Shown here piece after piece: positions 1-5,065 of a stretch of 6,778 bases of DNA. A program made the position numbers and the translations under genes. Origin of the DNA: PVC group bacterium (lineage in GTDB: Bacteria > Verrucomicrobiota > Kiritimatiellia > CAIKKV01 > PXCX01); NCBI GenBank assembly GCA_003567575.1, contig PWZG01000581.1, forward strand, positions 1-6,778, in the 5' to 3' direction. Under the pieces are notes generated by a model. It ran no database searches and was not told where the DNA came from. It worked only from the letters and a program-made list of their open reading frames with translations. The first letter of the stretch is position 1. Every line of letters starts with the position of its first letter.

Positions 1-623
1 CCAGTATTTGCGAGTGCCAGTAAAAATGCACGCTGTTCACTGGTAAACCGTGAAAGCACACTAAAGTCAGCCGGGTTCGCGCCAAGTACAATCGTCAACT
101 TTAGGTTATCAATCTGCCAGCGATTGCCAACAAATATACCTGCCATTGCCAGCCATAGCCGCATCATGCTGGGATGTTTGCCGCCGGAAGGAAAATGAAT
201 ACCGCGCTCAGCCAGACCATTACGCAAGGTTGTTAAATTGACGACCTCGCCAGCAGATGTCATGTCGCGAATACATTGTACTAACGCCATGCCATTAAGA
301 TTTAGCAATATATGCCGAGCGAGCGTCTCGTACAGACAAGAATGGTCATCTCGCAATGCATACAGATCATGTCCAAAGTCTGTTAAAAATGCATTCTCGT
401 CAATGATGCCGTAGGCTTTCATTCCTAATCGGCAGTTCATTGCAAGAGTTTGCCTGTTTTTTGCGTTACCGCCGCCGTGCTCAGAAAAATAACGCTTCTC
501 GATTGCACTTTGCAGAGCCTTTGCGTCTCCGTTGTGGGTCACAGCAAGATCAAGAAGTATGGGCAAGTCTATCTGTGAGGGAGAAAACTCGCTTCCAAAG
601 GGCAAGTCGCTTTTATGTGTCAT
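1..623 (-). CDS. Hypothetical protein, N-terminal 207 residues (3' end beyond the window)
   Basis: Read on the minus strand, an uninterrupted frame runs from ATG at 623-621 to the left edge, so the C-terminus is missing. The start is supported by a purine-rich GAAGAG at 635-630, six bases upstream. The protein begins MTHKSDLPFGSEF. I do not recognise the family. It looks soluble, with no signal peptide or membrane segment. Predicted helical stretches alternate with polar segments. One region (about residues 126-160, containing GLAERGIHFPSGGKH followed by MMRLWLAMAGIF) has the helix-turn-helix-basic-turn-helix spacing seen in winged-helix DNA-binding domains. Such N-terminal regions occur in restriction and other defence proteins, but no nuclease or helicase motif lies in the visible part, so that role is a weak guess. 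The gene follows the DUF pair in the same direction and shares its lower G+C content. The palindrome at 654-690 lies directly upstream. Confidence 0.72.
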   Translation of the reverse strand, partial: MTHKSDLPFGSEFSPSQIDLPILLDLAVTHNGDAKALQSAIEKRYFSEHGGGNAKNRQTLAMNCRLGMKAYGIIDENAFLTDFGHDLYALRDDHSCLYETLARHILLNLNGMALVQCIRDMTSAGEVVNLTTLRNGLAERGIHFPSGGKHPSMMRLWLAMAGIFVGNRWQIDNLKLTIVLGANPADFSVLSRFTSEQRAFLLALANT

Positions 624-639
624 ATTATTCTCTTCTTGT

Positions 640-668
640 ACTCTACTGTTTCTTGGCGAACGTCGCAA
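640..668 (-). promoter_or_regulatory. Candidate sigma70-type promoter for the truncated left-end gene
   Basis: On the minus strand, TTGCGA (668-663) and TAGAGT (645-640) are separated by 17 bases. Each matches the sigma70 consensus at four of six positions. The start codon is 16 bases below the -10 box, leaving a very short leader that would still include the purine-rich ribosome site. The -35 box lies inside the palindrome at 654-690. A chance match is possible in this AT-rich gap. Confidence 0.28.
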
Positions 669-690
669 ATCAGACTTTGGCGCGTTAGCG
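654..690 (-). repeat. Imperfect palindrome, attC-like (short)
   Basis: GCGAACG (656-662) pairs with CGTTAGC (683-689) at six of seven positions. The stem continues through CGC (664-666) with GCG (680-682) and AAA (667-669) with TTT (676-678), closing on the six-base loop TCAGAC. T663 and G679 are left unpaired. TTCT (650-653) and AGAA (691-694) can extend the base. Its outer 10-mer TGGCGAACGT (654-663) recurs exactly at 1259-1268, and its other end, GTTAGCG, is matched by GTTGGCG there. Neither flank has a T-tract, so it is not a standard intrinsic terminator. Imperfect stems with extrahelical bases between genes in one orientation recall integron attC sites. However, 37 bases is short for attC and the boxes deviate from RYYYAAC/GTTRRRY. 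An operator or a degraded mobile-element end are alternatives. Confidence 0.45.
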
Positions 691-726
691 AGAATAGTCA
701 GGATTTGATTGTTGGCCCCAAATATC

Positions 727-987
727 TCAGGCCACTTGGCGAGTATGATCACCGATGCCCATAAGAAGGTTGCTGACAGAGATATCTTCGTCAAGGTTAT
801 CCCAGTGTAATCCGGTCCCGCCACCGCTGATGACGTATTTCTCTCGTTCTTCGTGACTTGCATGCAGAAGCCTAGGGAAGTAAGCGAGAGGTACGCCAAG
901 CTGTCGTCCATCCGACAGATCAACCCACATGGTGTTGGGATCAAAATGGACTCGAGTTGCACGAGCTTCAGCTACCAAAGTATTCAT
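727..987 (-). CDS. DUF2442 family protein
   Basis: This complete 86-residue protein belongs to the DUF2442 family. The diagnostic order is visible: an N-terminal strand (ATRVHFDPNTMWVDLSDGR), then the LGVPLAYFPRLLHAS segment with its conserved proline, then EREKYVISGGGTGLHWDNLDEDISVSNLLMG near the C-terminus. The length is normal for the single-domain form. It is small and soluble, with no signal peptide. The start at 987 lies inside the end of the DUF4160 gene, overlapping it by 20 bases in another frame. A weak AAAG is the only ribosome-site candidate, so translation is probably coupled to DUF4160. DUF2442 and DUF4160 genes are commonly found side by side and have been proposed as toxin-antitoxin-like pairs. 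I know of no settled biochemical activity, and which partner would be toxic cannot be read from the sequence. Confidence 0.88.
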   Translation of the reverse strand: MNTLVAEARATRVHFDPNTMWVDLSDGRQLGVPLAYFPRLLHASHEEREKYVISGGGTGLHWDNLDEDISVSNLLMGIGDHTRQVA

Positions 988-1213
988 TCCAATATCTTTC
1001 TATTTTGTCTTTATGCTGTACGGCCACGTCTAGCAGTTGTCTCAGTTCCTGGCTCGAAAAACCATAAGAACTGGCTATCGAAGGAATCGGCGAAAGCCAG
1101 AACTTTGCTACGGCCTTGTCCTTACGGACGTGAATGTGCAAAGGCTCCAATGGGTCTCCTTCGTTAGAGTAAAAGAAGAACCGGTACCCGCGATGTTTAA
1201 ACACGATTGGCAT
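968..1213 (-). CDS. DUF4160 family protein
   Basis: This complete 81-residue protein is a clear DUF4160 member. It starts MPIVFKHRGYRFFFYSNEG and is followed by PLEPLHIHVRKDKAVAKFW, the family's Gly-Tyr-Arg-Phe-Phe-Phe-Tyr-Ser and His-Ile-His-Val signatures. The C-terminal half has the usual YGFSSQELRQLL helix and ends in the IERYWNEYF motif. The length is typical, so ATG at 1213 is accepted although no strong ribosome site precedes it. The gene is first in a two-gene unit, and its last 20 bases overlap the DUF2442 start. The conserved HIHV and basic residues have led to suggestions of nucleic-acid or ligand binding, but no activity is established. Together with DUF2442 it probably forms a functional pair, possibly a toxin-antitoxin module. 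The family assignment is secure; the role is inference. Confidence 0.9.
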   Translation of the reverse strand: MPIVFKHRGYRFFFYSNEGDPLEPLHIHVRKDKAVAKFWLSPIPSIASSYGFSSQELRQLLDVAVQHKDKIERYWNEYFGS

Positions 1214-1219
1214 GACAAT

Positions 1220-1249
1220 AGATTAAATCAAACCAAGATACATAGTCAA
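1220..1249 (-). promoter_or_regulatory. Candidate promoter for the DUF4160-DUF2442 pair
   Basis: On the minus strand, TTGACT (1249-1244, five of six to the -35 consensus) is followed after 18 bases by TAATCT (1225-1220, three of six to the -10 consensus). Transcription would begin close to the ATG at 1213, giving a nearly leaderless message, consistent with the missing ribosome site. The 1214-1259 gap is strongly AT-rich, so a chance match is possible. If the pair is a mobile cassette, its own promoter would let it be expressed at any position. Confidence 0.27.
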
Positions 1250-1258
1250 TCATATTCA

Positions 1259-1320
1259 TGGCGAACGTTGGCGTTCACGGGCGCGAGCTTGCGAGCGTAC
1301 CGTGCGACGCCTGGTTGGCG
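1259..1320 (-). repeat. attC-like imperfect palindrome upstream of the DUF pair
   Basis: The outer arms GCGAAC (1261-1266) and GTTGGC (1314-1319) pair at five of six positions. After unpaired spacers of three and two bases, an inner stem forms between GGCGTTCACGG (1270-1280) and CCGTGCGACGCC (1300-1311). This gives ten base pairs interrupted by a 1x2 internal bulge, which leaves an extra unpaired base on one arm. A 19-base apex (1281-1299) remains. Two nested pairs of arms, short spacers, an extrahelical base, a variable apex and a total near 60 bases are the architecture of an integron attC site read on the minus strand. Against this, the end boxes read CGCCAAC and GTTCGCC rather than canonical RYYYAAC and GTTRRRY. 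The outer TGGCGAACGT is identical to 654-663. An alternative small hairpin (GACGCC 1306-1311 with GGCGTC 1317-1322) competes with the large fold. Confidence 0.5.
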
Positions 1321-1585
1321 TCCCGTGTTTGCTTCCGCTCCCCCAAGCCCGGCGGAAGAGAAGAACATAACTCGCGCTTGCCCAATCGTCAATCGTTCAC
1401 CGTCGCCGTTCTCGTTGACCGACTCTTCCTCTTTCCGGTGGACGATAGCGGCGACGAGAACGGATTACGAGAGGACATCCCGACATCGTTCACCGTCGTC
1501 GCCGCCGTCGACGTCCACCGTTCCGGATGTCCGAATAAGCGCCAGCAAACCGAAAAATGGGGCAAGTCCACATTGTTGTTCCCGG
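1321..1585. other. Non-coding junction between the accessory genes and the large operon
   Basis: I see no credible gene here on either strand; the open frames crossing it are shadows of neighbouring genes. It lies downstream of the large minus-strand operon, where a terminator would be expected, but no stem followed by a T-run was found. A hairpin of CTTCCGC (1332-1338) and GCGGAAG (1352-1358) with a 13-base loop lacks a T-tract on both sides. The middle holds the repeat cluster at 1387-1505. Composition moves from mixed to the GC-rich character of the operon. Confidence 0.6.
1387..1505. repeat. Cluster of degenerate NACGAN-type inverted and direct repeats
   Basis: ATCGTTCACCGTCG occurs exactly at 1392-1405 and again at 1485-1498. 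Between them, on the opposite orientation, lies AGCGGCGACGAGAACGGATTACG (described by position: 1447-1469), whose GCGGCGACGA (1448-1457) is a perfect 10-base inverted match to TCGTCGCCGC (1496-1505). Its CGGCGACG (1449-1456) is also complementary to CGTCGCCG (1401-1408). The central copy can thus pair with either flank. Read in sixes, the central copy shows a loose NACGAN period (GACGAT, AGCGGC, GACGAG, AACGGA). It may be a degenerate intergenic repeat family or an mRNA 3'-end structure. Confidence 0.5.
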
Positions 1586-4500
1586 TCAACGGTCCCGCTG
1601 ACCTCCGGCTTCCGGATTCCGGTTTCTGACGTCAAGGTGTTCCAGGGCTTGTCGGGCGTCGCGCAGCCCTTCGCTGTACGGAAATTCGTTCGCAAGGATA
1701 TCGAATTCGCGGCGGGCAGCTTCGATGTCGCGCATACCGCAAAGTGCGATGACCCGTCGTGCCATTACTTCCGCTCGGTGTACCGGGTTCAAATCAAGAT
1801 TGAGCAGTCGGCAAGTCTGATGATAGGCGACCGTAAACGCGTTGCGCCCGAGGTACATATCCAGCATCATGAGGTTGAATTCAGGCGCAATCAAGCGCTC
1901 GGGTGATTCGCGCAGCATATCGTCCAAAAGGTCCATGGCGGTTAACAGATCCACATCGCCGCCGTTCTCGATCAGGGAACGGATGCGACGGAAACGTGCG
2001 CTTTGACGGATGACCTGTTCTGCCGGTATATCGCCCATCATTGAGCGCCAGGCGCTGACAAAAGCCTGCGTGGCGGGGCCATCCCCGGCGGCCATTAAGG
2101 CTTCAACCCAGGCAATATTCCATTCACGGCTTGTTGCTTCGTCGCCGTCGCGCGGCGCGCGGGGTTTCACGTCGGTTCGGTTGATACTCAGCGGGATATC
2201 CGGTCGTTCAATCGATCGCAGGATATCGAGGGCTTCATCTCCCTGTCCGAAAGCCAGCACAAGCGCGCGGGCCTCCTTGATGCGTGTCTGCCGCCAAGCC
2301 GTTTCACCGATCGGTAGCGATGTGCCGGCGGCGCGATAGAAATCCAGAGCGCCGCGGTAATGCGCAACGGTCGGGCACATGGCGATATCGCCGGCGCGCA
2401 CCGTCCAATCGGCCGATATGGCCGCCAACGCATCCGCTCGCGCGCTCAAGGCATGAATGACACGGCCACGCCAATCCGGATAACTGATCCGTTCGGGATC
2501 CAATTGTTCGACCGCGCGCAAGGCGGTCAGGACATGGTTGAGCGGGTAGCCATTGAAATCCTTGTCGATCATGTGTTCGTGCATCACATCCGATTCGATA
2601 TAGTGCTGTAGGTCGAAAGGAACATGGATATGAACGGGCTGACTCACCTGCCATTGAGGCTCTTGCTCGTCATGATCGCGATACGCCTTGACTGTTACCT
2701 CATAGCGGCCGGATTGGAGATACAGATGTTCAACACGCGCGCCTTCGCCGGAGCCGCCGTCACCGAATTGCCAGCGATACACCCATTCGTCGCTACCGGA
2801 TTCCGGAATATCCGCACCGGGCAGATGGAATTCCGTCAACAGCATGTCGGGTACGCCGTGCAGGCGGCTGTCCCCCTGGATGTGCCAGGCGACCGGGCGC
2901 GCGCCGTCCGCCATTAACGAATCCAGCGCCATGGTTTCGCCAATATTTGTGAATTCGGTCGGATCCATGATGGTCGGCGCTTCCTGGGCCGGACGACGCC
3001 ACAGTAGTAACGCCACGACATCCGATCCGGTCGCGGCATAGAGATATTCAATCCGGTAAATGCCCGGTTCGAGATTAATGGCGCCCTCCCGGTAGCCGTA
3101 ATATTTGCCACGTCGTTGGGGCAGTGTCTCCGTCGCCGGCCATGCCGTGACGATCCGGCCGTCGACCAGGACCCACGATGCCCCTTTCGAGCCGGTGAGA
3201 AAGGTGTATGTATTGTGGCGGATTTCGGATATCGCAGCCGTCACATATTCCAGGCGCTGTTGTTTCGCGGGAATGGTTTGTTTGTCGAGAAGGTCATGCC
3301 GGGTTTGCCATTCGGTGGCGGCGGTACGCCGGTTACGCACGGTTTCCGCATCGCCGGTTTCCTCCGCTTTTTTCAACGCCGCAAGGGCTGTCGTAAGTTG
3401 CCGGTTATGTTCGGCCAGATCGCGCCGGAGCGATTTGATCTCCGCCAGCAGCGCCTGGCGTTCCTCTTCGAATGGGGCGATTCGCGTGTGATCCGCCGCT
3501 TCAACCGTGAAGTATCCGCGGTATCGATGCAGCGCGAGCGGCGCGCCCATTTGCGTCTGGTATTCCAGCGGGGTCGGACCATAGCCCCGGTGTTGCGGGA
3601 AACCGTGCTGCACCCGTTGAACCAGGCTGCGGCCGGCCAACGCCGGGTTATCGTTCCATTGCGTCACAAACGCATCGCAGGAGTCGTGGTCAAAGGTTTG
3701 CAAGGTGGTTTCGTCAAAATTTTTCGTCTCGAGAACGAAACTGTAGCGACGATTCCATGGGACGGGATCGACGGCTTCATTGCGGCGCCCCAAAAAAAGG
3801 TAGAAACGGCGAGCATCCGCCTTGTTTTCGGGCGGCTCGTAAGCAACCGGATCAAACACAATCCGTATTGGTTCGTCGGAAAGTCCCCAGATAATATCGG
3901 CCGCGCAGCGGCGCCCATCGGCTCGTATGACAGCCGGTTGCAAGGTATCGGCATCAAACCCTCCCGGCCAGACGTTGACGGCGGCAAACGACGGTATCGG
4001 TTTATCCTCGTCCGGCGGCAGCCGGATCTCATAGCGCACGACTGGTTTATTGAATGGTCCGTCGGGCCAGGCCGGGTCGAAAAGACGCACCCGGGATGAA
4101 GCGAAAGGCGTGTTCGGTCGATCGTCATTGACCTCCGCGTGATAGACGCCGGCATGTCGGGCGGTGAGCGCGGTTAATTCCAGAACATGCTCGGTTGCCC
4201 CCTCGATAGGCTGATCGTCCTTGTACCATTGATACCGCGCGTCGCCAACCGGATGACGTAGTTGTACGGGACCCAGCGTCAATACGTCGTGGCGGGAGAT
4301 ATCGATGTTTCGCTGTCTGATATCATATCGAAACGGAGCAGAAACACGCACCGGATTCCCGTGGATACGGCCCGGTCTGTCGTCGACCTGGTTGACGAAG
4401 CCAGGATCGGGTTCGTTTCCCGGTCTCCAGTAGCCGACGAGACCGGGTTCCCGCCCCGTCAGACGCCGATGACTGCGTTCCCGGATTTCCGAGGGAGTCA

Positions 4501-5065
4501 GCGCCCTGTTCCAGACCCGCAGTTCGCTTACCCATGCCTTGAGAAAACCGGTATCCTCAGCATGCCAGAAACCGATTTTCAAAGATCCCTCGGCGGCCGT
4601 CATGAGGGCGCCCGCCTGACGGCCGACCTCGGTCCCATCGGCATAGATGGTCTGCGAACGGCCGTCATGGACCACCGAGAAATGAACCCAGGAGTTCAGG
4701 GCATCGTACACAAAATCGATGTCATCGCCCCAGAATTGTCCCCGGAAATGGTTGACCCGGCCGGCATTGACACGCAGCGAGAAATCGCGGCGGTTGGCTT
4801 CCGTTCCGCCCATCGAGAAGATTCCCTCATGATGCTGGAAGGAATTCATCATCAGCGTAATTTCAATGGTTTTCGGTCTGTTTCCCTGAATACCCAGATG
4901 GGTTGCGGTAAGGTTCGTATCGAAATAGTCGGTTTCCCCATTCAAACGCCAGGCCATATCTTCGCCGCGACCTTGAATGGCCATGGTCATGCTCATACTC
5001 ATGGTCAACAGCAGGAGCAACAGCCGCAACCGATGCGGGGAATGGTGATGTTTACAGATCGTCAT
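1586..5065 (-). CDS. Exported multidomain protein: LamG, Ig-like, PA14-like with coiled-coil insert, PKD, helical repeats
   Basis: This is a complete 1159-residue protein. ATG at 5065 is chosen because it gives a signal peptide: basic/His n-region, hydrophobic RLLLLLLTMSMSMTMA, likely cleavage after Ala29. Upstream in-frame ATGs bury this signal inside the previous gene. The visible order is as follows. Residues 38-235 form a LamG/concanavalin-like domain (WVHFSVVHDG, IYADGTEVG, LRVWNRALTPSEI). Residues 255-330 are Ig-like (YQWYKDDQPIEGAT, ARHAGVYHAEV). Residues 340-530 form a beta-rich region (VNVWPGGFDA). Residues 531-612 form a charged coiled coil (Leu/Ile at 539, 543, 546, 550, 557, 564). 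Residues 613-693 are PA14-like (YTFLTGSKGASWVLVDG, GIYRIEYLY). Residues 700-815 hold a PKD domain (WQFGDG, HLYLQSGRYEV). Residues 820-1144 are TPR-like helices. The likely role is carbohydrate or protein binding at the cell surface or periplasm. No catalytic motif or C-terminal anchor is seen. The gene overlaps the upstream one by 14 bases. Confidence 0.85.
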   Translation of the reverse strand: MTICKHHHSPHRLRLLLLLLTMSMSMTMAIQGRGEDMAWRLNGETDYFDTNLTATHLGIQGNRPKTIEITLMMNSFQHHEGIFSMGGTEANRRDFSLRVNAGRVNHFRGQFWGDDIDFVYDALNSWVHFSVVHDGRSQTIYADGTEVGRQAGALMTAAEGSLKIGFWHAEDTGFLKAWVSELRVWNRALTPSEIRERSHRRLTGREPGLVGYWRPGNEPDPGFVNQVDDRPGRIHGNPVRVSAPFRYDIRQRNIDISRHDVLTLGPVQLRHPVGDARYQWYKDDQPIEGATEHVLELTALTARHAGVYHAEVNDDRPNTPFASSRVRLFDPAWPDGPFNKPVVRYEIRLPPDEDKPIPSFAAVNVWPGGFDADTLQPAVIRADGRRCAADIIWGLSDEPIRIVFDPVAYEPPENKADARRFYLFLGRRNEAVDPVPWNRRYSFVLETKNFDETTLQTFDHDSCDAFVTQWNDNPALAGRSLVQRVQHGFPQHRGYGPTPLEYQTQMGAPLALHRYRGYFTVEAADHTRIAPFEEERQALLAEIKSLRRDLAEHNRQLTTALAALKKAEETGDAETVRNRRTAATEWQTRHDLLDKQTIPAKQQRLEYVTAAISEIRHNTYTFLTGSKGASWVLVDGRIVTAWPATETLPQRRGKYYGYREGAINLEPGIYRIEYLYAATGSDVVALLLWRRPAQEAPTIMDPTEFTNIGETMALDSLMADGARPVAWHIQGDSRLHGVPDMLLTEFHLPGADIPESGSDEWVYRWQFGDGGSGEGARVEHLYLQSGRYEVTVKAYRDHDEQEPQWQVSQPVHIHVPFDLQHYIESDVMHEHMIDKDFNGYPLNHVLTALRAVEQLDPERISYPDWRGRVIHALSARADALAAISADWTVRAGDIAMCPTVAHYRGALDFYRAAGTSLPIGETAWRQTRIKEARALVLAFGQGDEALDILRSIERPDIPLSINRTDVKPRAPRDGDEATSREWNIAWVEALMAAGDGPATQAFVSAWRSMMGDIPAEQVIRQSARFRRIRSLIENGGDVDLLTAMDLLDDMLRESPERLIAPEFNLMMLDMYLGRNAFTVAYHQTCRLLNLDLNPVHRAEVMARRVIALCGMRDIEAARREFDILANEFPYSEGLRDARQALEHLDVRNRNPEAGGQRDR

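Noticed and set aside
440..688. Plus-strand open frame of 82 codons
   Set aside because: It is antisense to the truncated left-end gene, which has a ribosome site and continues well beyond it.
1332..1358. Hairpin CTTCCGC/GCGGAAG as an intrinsic terminator
   Set aside because: Thirteen-base loop and no T-run on either strand; it also lies more than 200 bases past the operon's stop codon.
1387..1505. CRISPR-like array
   Set aside because: Only two exact direct copies with one inverted copy between them; no regular repeat-spacer pattern and no cas genes.
1465..1695. Small minus-strand gene in the gap (76 codons) and a neighbour at 1389-1589
   Set aside because: The first overlaps the large gene's end in another frame. 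Both consist of Arg/Thr/Ser-rich shadow sequence over repeats, without ribosome sites or family likeness.
1037..1906. Long open frame on the plus strand (289 codons) crossing the DUF4160 gene, the gap and the large gene's end
   Set aside because: It lies antisense to two well-supported genes, has Ser/Arg/Pro-biased shadow composition and no recognisable motif.
3116..4099. Long plus-strand open frame of 327 codons, with similar frames at 4262-5083 and 5269-6153
   Set aside because: All lie antisense to the two large minus-strand genes, whose domains are recognisable. High G+C with few stop codons explains them.
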